Assembly (NCBI GenBank): GCA_036759185.1
Contig: DAIOVD010000052.1
Location: 1 to 23,869 of the forward strand
Source: CAMDMI01 sp036759185
Lineage (GTDB): Bacteria > Bacteroidota > Bacteroidia > Cytophagales > Flexibacteraceae
Reading direction: 5' to 3'
Length of the DNA: 23,869 bases
Made by a program: the position numbers and the translations under genes. Below, in pieces: positions 14,495 through 22,785 of the stretch. The notes under the pieces are model-generated. The model ran no database searches and was not told where the DNA came from. It was given only the letters and a program-made list of their open reading frames with translations. How positions within the stretch are numbered: position 1 is the first letter of the stretch; each line of letters begins with the position of its first letter.

Positions 14495-15178
14495 TCAGTT
14501 TACCTGGCTCAGTGCATACAGCAATAAATTAGCACCCATCTGAAGGGCCTGTTGCCTCACCGGTTCCGGGTCATTGTACACCTGTTGGTCTTCCCATCCA
14601 TTTCCCAGATCGCATTCAAAAGAATAAAAACAAACCAGTCGTCCCTGATAAAAAAGCCCGAATCCTTGTGGTGGTTTTCCATCATGCTGGTGCACTTTAG
14701 GAAGGCCCTGGGCAAAATTGTACTTGATGTGGTAGATCGGATGTGAAAAGGGGATTTCAACAAAATCAAGTTCGGGAAACACCTTTTTCATTTCCCGACG
14801 GATAAATTTATCCATCCCATAATTGTCATCCAGATGAAGAAAACCGCCTCCCAGAAGGTATTTTCGTAGATTGGCTGCATCGTCCTGGGAAAAAACTACA
14901 TTTCCATGTCCTGTAAGATGGACGAACGGATATTGAAAAATTTCAACCGAACCAGGCTCCACAACCGCTTCTTCCGGATTGAGATTGGTTTTCAGGGTCC
15001 GGTTGCAATAGGAAATAAGATTGGGCAAAGAGGTTTTGTTCGCATACCAGTCTCCACCTCCTCCATATTTCATTTTGGCAATCTGGAATGAATAGGTACT
15101 GACTCTCTGACCCCAAACAGTCGTACAAAAAGCGATGGATACAAACAGCACCCACGCAAACATCCGGCCTTTCAACAT
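14495..15178 (-). CDS. Exported DUF4159-family protein
   Basis: A 227-residue protein with an N-terminal signal sequence (MLKGRMFAWVLFVSIAFCTT, cleavage likely near VWG-Q at residues 22-24). The mature part fits DUF4159: YGGGGDWYANKTSLPNL (residues 38-54), FVHLTGHGNV (85-94), GGGFLHLDDNYG (110-121), HPIYHIKY (146-153) and DLGNGWED (190-197). The glycine-rich segment and LDD turn suggest a flavodoxin- or glutamine-amidotransferase-like alpha/beta fold, as proposed for the family. Its function is not established. It should act in the periplasm. Start choice: ATG 15176-15178 gives basic residues before the hydrophobic core; the internal ATG at residue 6 would also leave a usable signal. It is divergent from the aminotransferase gene. 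Confidence 0.85.
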   Translation of the reverse strand: MLKGRMFAWVLFVSIAFCTTVWGQRVSTYSFQIAKMKYGGGGDWYANKTSLPNLISYCNRTLKTNLNPEEAVVEPGSVEIFQYPFVHLTGHGNVVFSQDDAANLRKYLLGGGFLHLDDNYGMDKFIRREMKKVFPELDFVEIPFSHPIYHIKYNFAQGLPKVHQHDGKPPQGFGLFYQGRLVCFYSFECDLGNGWEDQQVYNDPEPVRQQALQMGANLLLYALSQVN

Positions 15179-15329
15179 TTGGCAAATATGGCAGAAAGTG
15201 ATCAGAGCTAGAATACAAAAGTTCGGTCATTCAAATCATTATCGTCTACATTGGCCTGACTGTTGATTATGACTGAAAATCCTTTGCCCTAATTTTCAGG
15301 CCTTGGGTAGGCAAATGCAGACATTGCCT

Positions 15330-15337
15330 TACATTTG
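15330..15337 (+). promoter_or_regulatory. Possible -7 element of the aminotransferase promoter
   Basis: TACATTTG matches TAnnTTTG and is the same octamer as in the HTH promoter. The nearest upstream TTG (15303-15305) is 24 bases away, slightly beyond the usual spacing, so the -33 element is weak. Initiation from it would give a leader of only about 13 bases before ATG 15356. Confidence 0.35.
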
Positions 15338-15355
15338 CTCTCCCAATCAAGAAAA

Positions 15356-16567
15356 ATGACGACGGAAAAAGTATCTTTACTTAGTCACCGGGTTCAGGTG
15401 ATGGAAGAATCACAGACCATTGGAATGGCGAAAAAGGCAAGAGAACTTGCTGCTCAGGGAATTGATGTTGTAAATCTGAGTTTTGGAGAGCCTGATTTTC
15501 CGACTCCGGATCACATCAAAGAGGCTGCCAAACGGGCCATCGATGAGGGCTTTACCTTCTACACACCAGTGGCAGGCTATCCAGATCTGAAAAAAGCCAT
15601 TTGCGAAAAATTCCTTCGAGACAACAATCTTCAGTTCAAACCTGAAAACATTGTGGTTTCAACCGGAGCCAAACAATCCATAGCCAACGTTATTTTATGT
15701 CTGGTAGATCCGGGTGATGAAGTTGTGATCATCGGACCTTACTGGGTAAGCTATCTGGAAATCGTAAAACTGGCAGAAGGAACACCTGTTATTGTGACGG
15801 GAAAATTTGAAAATCAATACAAGCCTTCAGTCGCTGAAATTGAGAAAGCAATCACCCCTAACACAAAAGCCATTCTGTATTCATCACCGTCCAATCCAAC
15901 CGGAGCGGTGTTTTCAAAAGAAGAGCTGGAACAACTGGCCGATGTGCTGGTCCGGAACCCCGGAATCGTAGCGATTGCTGATGAGATTTATGAGTACATC
16001 AATTTTATCGGAAAGCACGAAAGCCTCGGTGCCATTGATAGGGTCCGTGATCAGGTGGTCACCATCAATGGTTTGTCGAAAGGATTTTCCATGACCGGCT
16101 GGCGGCTTGGTTTCCTTGGAGCCCCAAAATGGATTGCCGATGCCTGTGATAAAATTCAGGGCCAGTTTACTTCCGGAACCAATTCCATCACACAAAGAGC
16201 CGCCATTACCGCACTCACTTCCGGTCTGGAGCCAAGTATGGAAATGACCCGTCGCTTCAAAATCCGCCGTGATCTGGTGCTGGAAAAATGTAAATCCATT
16301 CCGGGTTTCAAAAACATGATTCCGGACGGTGCCTTTTATCTTTTTCCGGATGTGTCGTATTACCTTGGTAAAAAAGCACCGGATGGTTCAGTGGTCGCCA
16401 CTTCAATGGATCTGTGCATGTATATTCTCAACCATGCCCATGTTTCCGTCGTGCCGGGAGAAGCGTTTGGTGCAGAACAATGTCTGCGAATCTCGTATGC
16501 AGCTGCCGATGAAAAACTGGTGATTGCTTTCGACAGGATCAGGGAGGCTCTGGCGAAACTGGTGTGA
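15356..16567 (+). CDS. PLP-dependent class I aminotransferase (aspartate aminotransferase-like)
   Basis: A 403-residue fold-type I enzyme of the I-gamma aspartate aminotransferase group, expected to exchange amino groups between aspartate (or aromatic amino acids) and 2-oxoglutarate. Seen: LSFGEPDFPTP (residues 41-51), FYTPVAGYPDLKKAI (68-82), STGAKQS (102-108), SNPTG (179-183, Asn for PLP), DEIYEY (209-214), LSKGFSMTGWRLG (240-252) with the Schiff-base lysine K242, and the substrate-carboxylate arginine R378 in CLRISYA. I chose ATG 15356, preceded by an A-rich stretch; an in-frame TTG at 15335 would add seven residues and overlaps the likely -7 element. The stop overlaps the next start as GTGA, so the heptose kinase is probably translationally coupled. 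The exact amino-acid substrate cannot be read from sequence. Confidence 0.92.
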   Translation: MTTEKVSLLSHRVQVMEESQTIGMAKKARELAAQGIDVVNLSFGEPDFPTPDHIKEAAKRAIDEGFTFYTPVAGYPDLKKAICEKFLRDNNLQFKPENIVVSTGAKQSIANVILCLVDPGDEVVIIGPYWVSYLEIVKLAEGTPVIVTGKFENQYKPSVAEIEKAITPNTKAILYSSPSNPTGAVFSKEELEQLADVLVRNPGIVAIADEIYEYINFIGKHESLGAIDRVRDQVVTINGLSKGFSMTGWRLGFLGAPKWIADACDKIQGQFTSGTNSITQRAAITALTSGLEPSMEMTRRFKIRRDLVLEKCKSIPGFKNMIPDGAFYLFPDVSYYLGKKAPDGSVVATSMDLCMYILNHAHVSVVPGEAFGAEQCLRISYAAADEKLVIAFDRIREALAKLV

Positions 16568-17574
16568 CAGAACCAGCTAATATGCAGATGGAGAACCTGT
16601 TTGATAAAATGAATCACCTGAAGGTTCTGGTGATTGGAGATGTGATGGCGGATGCATACATCCGGGGTAAAGTGGAACGGATTTCTCCGGAGGCCCCTGT
16701 TCCGGTTCTGAATTCCCGTCATTATGAAATTCGTCTGGGCGGTGCAGCCAATGTGGCTCTTAATCTTAAGGCGTTGGGTGCCAAAGTTTATTTGTGCTCA
16801 TTGGTTGGGCAGGACTCAAAAGGGGAGGAGCTTATCAAGTTAATAGATGCGGAAGATATTGGTTCAGAAGGAATTGTACGTTCCCAGAGTCGTCCGACAA
16901 CCATCAAAACACGGATTATAGCTGCCGGGCAGCACTTGCTTCGTATCGATGAAGAAGACGATCGTCCGGCATTTCCGGATGAAAAATCTTCCCTTCTCAA
17001 AAAAGCATTGGCATTGACTGCACTAGTGGATGCTGTTGTATTTGAAGATTACGACAAAGGCGTCATTTTTCCGGAACTGATTCAGGAAGTGACGGCCCTC
17101 GCTTTGAAAAGAGGCATTCCGGTCACAGTTGATCCGAAAAAACGAAATTTTACTGACTATAAAGGGGTAACACTTTTTAAACCCAATCTCAAAGAACTGA
17201 GGGAAGGTCTCAAAATTGAACTCAATCCTAAAAATTCAGCCGAACTGGAAGCTGCCTGCAAGAGGACGGTATCAGATTTGGGAGTTCAGGGTGTTTTGCT
17301 CACGTTGTCAGAAAACGGAATGGCGATCTATGCGGATGGAACCTACCATCATACTCCTGCCATGCAACGGGATATTGCTGATGTGAGCGGGGCTGGAGAT
17401 ACCGTCATTTCGGTCGCAACTGCTTGTATGGCAGTTGGTTTTGATCTAAAGTCCACACTCATTCTGGCCAATATGGCGGGCGGACTGGTCTGTGAATACT
17501 CCGGTGTCGTACCAATTCAAAAAGACATTCTGGTAAAAGAAGCATTGCTGGTCCTGGGTGAACAATCCCAATAG
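16564..17574 (+). CDS. hldA: D-glycero-beta-D-manno-heptose-7-phosphate kinase, single-domain
   Basis: A 336-residue PfkB/ribokinase-fold kinase closest to the first domain of HldE/RfaE, which phosphorylates heptose 7-phosphate at C1 in ADP-heptose synthesis for lipopolysaccharide. The N-terminal signature VLVIGDVMADAYIRGKV (residues 21-37) with ISPEAPVPVL is diagnostic. RLGGAANVALNLKALG (57-72), FKPN (206-209) and ADVSGAGDT (272-280, catalytic base D279) follow. The second, nucleotidyltransferase domain of HldE is absent, so the adenylyl step must be done by a separate protein. The GTG start overlaps the aminotransferase stop; ATG codons at residues 7 and 9 are alternatives and the extra residues are not conserved-looking. 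Related PfkB kinases of unknown sugar specificity exist, so the exact substrate is probable rather than certain. Confidence 0.87.
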   Translation: MTEPANMQMENLFDKMNHLKVLVIGDVMADAYIRGKVERISPEAPVPVLNSRHYEIRLGGAANVALNLKALGAKVYLCSLVGQDSKGEELIKLIDAEDIGSEGIVRSQSRPTTIKTRIIAAGQHLLRIDEEDDRPAFPDEKSSLLKKALALTALVDAVVFEDYDKGVIFPELIQEVTALALKRGIPVTVDPKKRNFTDYKGVTLFKPNLKELREGLKIELNPKNSAELEAACKRTVSDLGVQGVLLTLSENGMAIYADGTYHHTPAMQRDIADVSGAGDTVISVATACMAVGFDLKSTLILANMAGGLVCEYSGVVPIQKDILVKEALLVLGEQSQ

Positions 17575-17636
17575 TGGTCCGCAGGTTTTCTTTTATCTTG
17601 GGACTAAAGCCTTGTTTTGCGATTTTTTGGCCGGAG

Positions 17637-17671
17637 AAATTATCCTCCCTCAGGTACAGTCAGGATAATTT
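17637..17671. other. Perfect 10-bp inverted repeat between hldA and the membrane-protein gene
   Basis: AAATTATCCT (17637-17646) and AGGATAATTT (17662-17671) are exact reverse complements around a 15-base loop. There is no T tract right after it, so it is not a standard terminator. It could be an operator, an attenuator or a 3'-end stabilising hairpin. A second, shorter hairpin (CCTTCC 17691-17696 / GGAAGG 17705-17710) follows closely. Confidence 0.5.
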
Positions 17672-17690
17672 ATTTGGTTCAGGGGAAAAA

Positions 17691-17710
17691 CCTTCCTTTT
17701 CTTTGGAAGG
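17691..17710. other. Short GC-rich hairpin upstream of the membrane-protein gene
   Basis: CCTTCC and GGAAGG pair with an 8-base loop. Read on the minus strand the stem is followed by TTTTT, which would make a terminator shape, but no minus-strand gene ends here. In the plus-strand transcript it would lie in the leader of the membrane-protein gene. Confidence 0.35.
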
Positions 17711-17773
17711 CCGAATTGAAGTTCATACCAAATGAATATCAGGCAATATTGTGAATAAATATTCCTTTCAAAC

Positions 17774-19495
17774 TTGATACTGATTGCTCTTGCCTGGATT
17801 CTGCTGTCCGTTTCATTTCTGGGATGGGGCAAGCTGATCGCTGCCGGTTTTGGACCTTCTGAAGCCAGACAAGACTTTTCAGAAACCGGATACCTGTTTA
17901 TGGGAGTTTCCATTGCCGGAATCCTGAGTGGGATCTGGTGGGTATTTGCTCCGGTCAATGAAATATTCGGAGGATTGCTGGTGGGTACAGGACTTGGTTA
18001 CACATTGGGATCATGGCCGGTAAAACCAGAAATCTCCTTTCGAAATCCCTGGTTTCTCGCTGCTTCCATTTTCTTTTTCCTGGCATTGCTCGTCAAAGCA
18101 GCGGCACCCACTTCTTTTTACGATTGCGGACTTTACTACGTGCAAACCATGCGATGGGCTCAGCAGTTCCCGGTGGTTCCCGGTTTGGCCAATGTTCACA
18201 TTCGGTTTGGCAATGCATCAGTCTGGCATTTGTTATCAGCCGCTTTCAACTGGGGGGCGCTTTTTCACGGGTCTTTCGACGACCTGGGTGAGCTTTTTCT
18301 GTTCTGGTTTATCATTTTTCATTCCTGGAATGTTTTGAAACTGGAAGGGTTTGAACGATATCTCAGTCTGGCTCTTGTGTTTTTTTCTGTGTGGCAATCT
18401 CAACAGTTGCTCTCATCACCTTCCCCGGATCTGGCAGCCGGGATTCTGGGAATGCAAACACTTTGGCAATTCAGGAAATTTCTTCGTCTTTGGAATCCAA
18501 GAGAACCCAATCAATTGAACACCAGGGGACTGGCGCTCTTTGTTCAAAGTATTTTTCTGGCTCAGATAAAGTTGTCGGCTATACCATTTCTGGTGATAGC
18601 AGCTGTAGTTGTATTTCTTGTTATCCGGGAAGGATGGTATCTCCGGGTTGGGCAGCTGTTGTTTCTGGGACTCTGCGTGGCAGGTTCCATAGTTGCCAGA
18701 AGTTATATCCTGTCAGGTTATCTGCTTTTTCCGGTTGTACAGGGTGGCTTTTCACCAGACTGGCTGATTCCCCGGAGTCTGGTTACGGAGTATCTGGATG
18801 GTGTGAAAGGATTTGCCCGGCATAATTTATCGGTAACAGATCTTCAGGCCGGTAAAACGCATCAGGATTACGGAAGGGTAGGTTTCTGGGTCTGGTTTCC
18901 ATTATGGTGTGCTGAACGAAGGATCACAGACTGGATTGCCATTATTTCCGGAGTTTCCGGTTGGTTGCTTTTGGTCCGTTATGCCAGTATGCATATCCGG
19001 AAATCTTTTCTTTCGCACTGGCCTCTTATCTTTTATACCTGGCTGTCCGGAATGATGTTGTTGTTCTGGTTCTCAAATGCCCCGGATGTCCGGTTTGGAA
19101 TGGCTATACTGGGTACGGGATTCGCCTACACATTCGCATGCATTGCTTTCTGGCTGGAACCCAGGATTCCGGTAATACAATCGGCCTCCATTCGGTTTCT
19201 GCCTGTTTTTGCTATTTCTCTTGGTTGTCTCTGGTTCTGGCGGGATCAACGCTCAATCAAACAATATCCGTTTTATCCACCTGTTTATCAGAATGTTGAA
19301 ATCTCAGCTTATCCAACCAAATCCGGGAAGAATGCGTTTACACCCAAAGAAATTCAAACGAACTGGTTCATCGATGGCGACCAATGCTGGGATGCACCGC
19401 TTCCTTGTTCTTTCAACGCGATTCCCGACCTTGAATTCCGCGGCAGCCAACCAGGCGATGGTTTCAGGATTCAGTTAAAAGACTCACTCAAATAA
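17774..19495 (+). CDS. Polytopic membrane protein, LIC_10190-like
   Basis: About 573 residues dominated by hydrophobic helices (for example residues 2-24, 41-60, 64-80, 93-110 and several more to about residue 480), followed by a soluble tail of about 90 residues. The loop motif YDCGLYYVQTMRWAQ (116-130) with VVPGLANVHIRFGNAS (134-149) resembles the LIC_10190-type family found in Leptospira and Bacteroidota, which looks like a GT-C-type glycan membrane enzyme or polymerase but has no proven activity. The start is uncertain: TTG 17774 opens directly into the first helix, an in-frame TAA lies at 17756-17758, and there is no in-frame ATG before about residue 43. An in-frame ATG at 17732 is cut off by that TAA. 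The 3' end overlaps the convergent glycosyltransferase gene by 12 bases. Confidence 0.75.
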   Translation: MILIALAWILLSVSFLGWGKLIAAGFGPSEARQDFSETGYLFMGVSIAGILSGIWWVFAPVNEIFGGLLVGTGLGYTLGSWPVKPEISFRNPWFLAASIFFFLALLVKAAAPTSFYDCGLYYVQTMRWAQQFPVVPGLANVHIRFGNASVWHLLSAAFNWGALFHGSFDDLGELFLFWFIIFHSWNVLKLEGFERYLSLALVFFSVWQSQQLLSSPSPDLAAGILGMQTLWQFRKFLRLWNPREPNQLNTRGLALFVQSIFLAQIKLSAIPFLVIAAVVVFLVIREGWYLRVGQLLFLGLCVAGSIVARSYILSGYLLFPVVQGGFSPDWLIPRSLVTEYLDGVKGFARHNLSVTDLQAGKTHQDYGRVGFWVWFPLWCAERRITDWIAIISGVSGWLLLVRYASMHIRKSFLSHWPLIFYTWLSGMMLLFWFSNAPDVRFGMAILGTGFAYTFACIAFWLEPRIPVIQSASIRFLPVFAISLGCLWFWRDQRSIKQYPFYPPVYQNVEISAYPTKSGKNAFTPKEIQTNWFIDGDQCWDAPLPCSFNAIPDLEFRGSQPGDGFRIQLKDSLK

Positions 19496-20572
19496 CTGAT
19501 CGTACAGCCGGATCAGATATTTTTCTTCGTTTTGCCAGTTCCATTTGTTTCGTGCCACGATGGCTTCTTTCCTGAAGAGTCTTTGGTTTTCTGGTAAAGA
19601 AATTTCGTCCATTGCTTTTCGGATTTCCTGTTCCGTCATTTCAGTAAGAACTCCCACTGCATTTTCTTTTATTAATCTCTCGTATTCCGGGAATCTTATG
19701 CAGATCTGGGGAATTCCGGCATGCACATAATCGAAAAACTTATTCGCCAGTGAGTACTGGTAAGAGAGACCCTCGTCAGTGAGGAGATTGATGCCTGCCC
19801 AGGCTTTGGGCAGAATTTTGCGGACTTCAGAAGAAGGAAGCTTACCAGTAAATACTACCTGTTCAGTTAGATTTTCAGATTTCACCAGCTGCCTTATTTC
19901 TTCCATTTTATCACCATCTCCTAAAATTACCAGTTTGCGTTCAGAATGGTGAAGCAGAGGAATAAACTGTTCCAGCCCCCGTCCCTGATTTACTGCTCCA
20001 AGAAAAACCCAGAAGCCATCCGGTTCTTCAGATTCTTCAGATGTTTCAAGATGGGCTATGTTTCGGATGAGATGAAATTCCTTTTTGTATATCCGGGCGA
20101 ATTCATCCACGAGAGACTGACTCACTGTGTACGCCAGATCCACAGCCGGAAGACAAAACCTTGCAATGGTATGCCAGAGTTTCTGAGTAAGCGGACGGTT
20201 GTATACTTCCGGTACCTCCGCCATATATTCATGGGCATCATGGATTAAGGGAATCTGTCGGATTCGGGTCGCCAGCCAGCAGGCAGGCAAGGTGTCCAGA
20301 TCGACACTGCAGATGGCATCACATTCCTGGTTCAGCAGATTGAAAAATAAGCGGATGTTCAGTTCCAGATAGGCCATTTTCCCTTTCTGAAAAAGAAGCC
20401 GGAGCCGGTTCTGAGAGAAAGATTCCTTGCTTAAAGCAACCGAATTCTGAAAAAGCCGGCCAAGTAAATAGGGACGGTAACCATTGGCTTCCAATGACCT
20501 TGAAATGCGAAGCAGTCGCTGATCAAAACTCAGGTCGGAGTTGGCTGCGATCAGGATCCGTTTTTTTACCAC
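19484..20572 (-). CDS. GT4-family glycosyltransferase
   Basis: A 362-residue GT-B fold enzyme that would transfer a sugar from a nucleotide-sugar to an acceptor at the cytoplasmic face. N-terminal half: RILIAANSDLSFDQRLLR (residues 5-22), SVDLDTLP (89-96), DAHEYMAEVPEVYNRP (112-127). C-terminal donor half: FLGAVNQGRGLE (190-201), VILGDGDKMEEI (215-226), VVFTGKLP (239-246), YSLANKFFDYVHAGIPQI (273-290) and EYERLIKENAVGV (297-309), the usual GT4 E-x7-E area. It is last in the minus-strand run; its ATG overlaps the methyltransferase stop as ATGGTAA. Neighbouring methyltransferase and membrane protein suggest surface-glycan assembly. Sugar and acceptor are unknown. Confidence 0.88.
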   Translation of the reverse strand: MVKKRILIAANSDLSFDQRLLRISRSLEANGYRPYLLGRLFQNSVALSKESFSQNRLRLLFQKGKMAYLELNIRLFFNLLNQECDAICSVDLDTLPACWLATRIRQIPLIHDAHEYMAEVPEVYNRPLTQKLWHTIARFCLPAVDLAYTVSQSLVDEFARIYKKEFHLIRNIAHLETSEESEEPDGFWVFLGAVNQGRGLEQFIPLLHHSERKLVILGDGDKMEEIRQLVKSENLTEQVVFTGKLPSSEVRKILPKAWAGINLLTDEGLSYQYSLANKFFDYVHAGIPQICIRFPEYERLIKENAVGVLTEMTEQEIRKAMDEISLPENQRLFRKEAIVARNKWNWQNEEKYLIRLYDQLFE

Positions 20573-21456
20573 CGGAGAACAAAGTTTTCTTTTTTACTCG
20601 CCTTACGGAAAAACACAATTCCGAATCCAAACACATCAATCGATACGGTCACACGGGAATCTGCTTTAATGGTTTCCCAGGCTTTTCCCATTCCTACTGA
20701 CCAGTAAATATCGTCAAATACAATGCAGGTTCCGTCCTTTGCCACATTCGCCAGAAGTTGGAAATTCCGGATTGTGGCTTCAAACCGATGATCTGCATCC
20801 ACGATGGCCAGATCCGGATGGTTTTCAGGATCCTGCAGAAAATCCGGCAGCATTTCTTCCACTTTGCCGGTTCTGGAGTCAATGGAAAAAATATCCAGAG
20901 ATTCCCAAAGCGCTCTGGCTCTTTCGGCGATGGGCGAAACTCCTTCAAATGTTGTGATTTCAGAAGGATAAGCCTTGGCCAGATATGCTGTAGTGAGACC
21001 AAATGAAGTTCCCAGTTCGAGCACTTTTTCCGGACGAAGCCAATGGCTGAGCTGAAATAGCAGAACTGCCTTTTCAACCGGCATCAGACTTCGGGATGCC
21101 AGATTCCCGATTTTATCCTGCCGGAATTTTTTTACTGCACCCGGATCTTCAAATTCGATGACTGTAAGGTCGTTGAGAATTTCAGTACGCTTTTCTTCCA
21201 GAATTTCATGAGAATAGAACCGGTAAGGATGCGTCAGAACGGCATTGTAAAAGTCAAAAACAAAAGGGGAGTGAATGGAATCGGGCCCTTTTGCCACCAA
21301 CAAATACCGGAGATACTGACGGAACGAAAAGAATTTATCCAAGGAATTCTGCTTGAGGGGAAAGAATGGAATGAGCTTTACTTCTGCGAAAGACGGAAGA
21401 AATCCCATCAAATAAAAAGTGGGCAGATGCATTGCCCGATTCTTTCGGCCATTCAA
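20566..21456 (-). CDS. Class I SAM-dependent methyltransferase
   Basis: Up to 296 residues. A Rossmann-type methyltransferase core is clear: motif I KVLELGTSFGLTTAYLA (residues 144-160), acidic end of beta-2 in FEGVSP (170-175), DLAIVDADHRFEAT (215-228) and FDDIYWS (247-253), an arrangement like O-methyltransferases of the Methyltransf_24 type. Before the core, RQYLRYLLVAKGPDSIHSPFVFDF (46-69) matches a conserved lead-in in this phylum that normally starts about 10 residues earlier. The true start may therefore be TTG at 21340-21342 (residue 39) rather than ATG 21456; the first 38 residues look unconserved. The substrate is unknown. It overlaps the glycosyltransferase start by 7 bases and follows the transporter by 24 bases. 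Confidence 0.82.
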   Translation of the reverse strand: MNGRKNRAMHLPTFYLMGFLPSFAEVKLIPFFPLKQNSLDKFFSFRQYLRYLLVAKGPDSIHSPFVFDFYNAVLTHPYRFYSHEILEEKRTEILNDLTVIEFEDPGAVKKFRQDKIGNLASRSLMPVEKAVLLFQLSHWLRPEKVLELGTSFGLTTAYLAKAYPSEITTFEGVSPIAERARALWESLDIFSIDSRTGKVEEMLPDFLQDPENHPDLAIVDADHRFEATIRNFQLLANVAKDGTCIVFDDIYWSVGMGKAWETIKADSRVTVSIDVFGFGIVFFRKASKKENFVLRW

Positions 21457-21480
21457 AAGATATTCCAGTTTGCCTGTTGG

Positions 21481-22785
21481 CTATTCCGGCACCGCCGCAA
21501 TTTTCAGACGGTAACTCACTATACCAGCAATCGCCAGGCAAACTCCCGCCAGAACAAGCGCATGGGTAGGATCGCCACCTAAAAGACTGTTGTAGAAAAA
21601 AGGAACCGAAATCATGTTGATGATCTGCGGCACCACAATGAACATATTGAAAATGCCCATGTACACCCCCATCCTTTGTGGAGGAACTGAATTGGCCAGC
21701 ATCACATAAGGAGTAGACATAATCGAAGCCCAGGCAATTCCCACAAAGGCCATGCTTATCATAAATCCAATCTCGTTTGGCATGAATTCCATCGAAATAA
21801 AACCCAGTCCACCGGTGATCAAAGCGAAAGCATGTACTTTCTTTGGTGCATATTTCAGACTCAGTGACGGAAGAATGAGGGAGAAGCAAAAGCACAGAAC
21901 GTTGAAAATGGCCAAGCCCAGATTTCCCCATTTCACGCCTTCTGAAAATCCGGGATCTGTTGGATTGTGGGCCCCAAAACAGCGGTCGGCAATCGCAATC
22001 GATAAATACTGCCACATCAATGGCAATCCGTACCAGGTAAAAAATTTGACCCACCAAAGTTGCTTCATCGCAGCCGGCATTTCACGGAAGGCGTCTCTGA
22101 TTTCAGTGAAAAAACCGGTACCCGGTTGTTTCATCGCTGCCAGTTCTTCGGCATCCGGTGGAATCTCAGAAGTGGTTAACACAGTGACACCCACTGTAAA
22201 CAGGATCGATCCTGCCCCGATGTAAAACGACCAGCGGACGAAATCCGGAATGTCGTTGTCACTGCCCGCCAAAGCCACAGTTGCTACTCCGACAGCTGCT
22301 AAAACCAATGGCATTGTGTTGGCAAGCGTTTGTCCCAGACCCACAAAAAAACTTTGCAGCGAATATCCCAAAGGCCTCTGTTCTTCAGGGAGTTTGTCGG
22401 CAATCAAAGCACGGAAAGGTTCCATCGTCACATTGGCTGCACCATCCAGCATCCAAAGCAAAGCAGCTGCTACCCAGAGGGATTGCGAATACGGCATCAG
22501 AACAAGGGCAATACTCGTGATCAATGCACCAATCATAAAAAACGGACGGCGCCTTCCCCAGCGTGCATGCCAGGTTCGGTCGCTCATGGCACCGACAATG
22601 GGTTGAATGATCAGACCCGTAACCGGACCTGCCAGCCAGAGCCAGGGAATCTGTGATTCTTCAGCGCCCAGATACCGGTAAATCGGACTCATATTGGCTT
22701 GCTGGAGTCCAAAGGCATATTGAATGCCCAGAAATCCGAAACTCATGTTCCAGATCTGCCAGAATTTTAATTTTGGTTTTCCCAT
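21481..22785 (-). CDS. SLC45-type MFS sugar transporter
   Basis: A 434-residue inner-membrane protein with about 12 hydrophobic helices. The loop 2-3 signature GAMSDRTWHARWGRRRPFF (residues 65-83) and preceding PWLWLAGPVTGLIIQPIVG are characteristic of the SLC45/GPH-like branch of the major facilitator superfamily, whose members move sucrose or maltose with protons. Further support is LLWMLDGAANVTMEPFRALI around residues 108-127 and the paired SFFVGLGQTLANTMP. It lies between a kinase gene, whose end overlaps its start by 19 bases, and the methyltransferase. Upstream in the same run is a glycoside hydrolase, which fits uptake of a disaccharide; the specific sugar is inferred, not shown. Confidence 0.88.
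   Translation of the reverse strand: MGKPKLKFWQIWNMSFGFLGIQYAFGLQQANMSPIYRYLGAEESQIPWLWLAGPVTGLIIQPIVGAMSDRTWHARWGRRRPFFMIGALITSIALVLMPYSQSLWVAAALLWMLDGAANVTMEPFRALIADKLPEEQRPLGYSLQSFFVGLGQTLANTMPLVLAAVGVATVALAGSDNDIPDFVRWSFYIGAGSILFTVGVTVLTTSEIPPDAEELAAMKQPGTGFFTEIRDAFREMPAAMKQLWWVKFFTWYGLPLMWQYLSIAIADRCFGAHNPTDPGFSEGVKWGNLGLAIFNVLCFCFSLILPSLSLKYAPKKVHAFALITGGLGFISMEFMPNEIGFMISMAFVGIAWASIMSTPYVMLANSVPPQRMGVYMGIFNMFIVVPQIINMISVPFFYNSLLGGDPTHALVLAGVCLAIAGIVSYRLKIAAVPE

Noticed and set aside
15241..15355. TTTG at 15283-15286 as the -33 element of the aminotransferase promoter
   Set aside because: It is more than 40 bases from the TACATTTG element, well outside usable spacing.
21752..22606. Plus-strand frames opposite the sugar transporter
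   Set aside because: They are antisense to a clear 12-helix transporter and show no coherent protein features.
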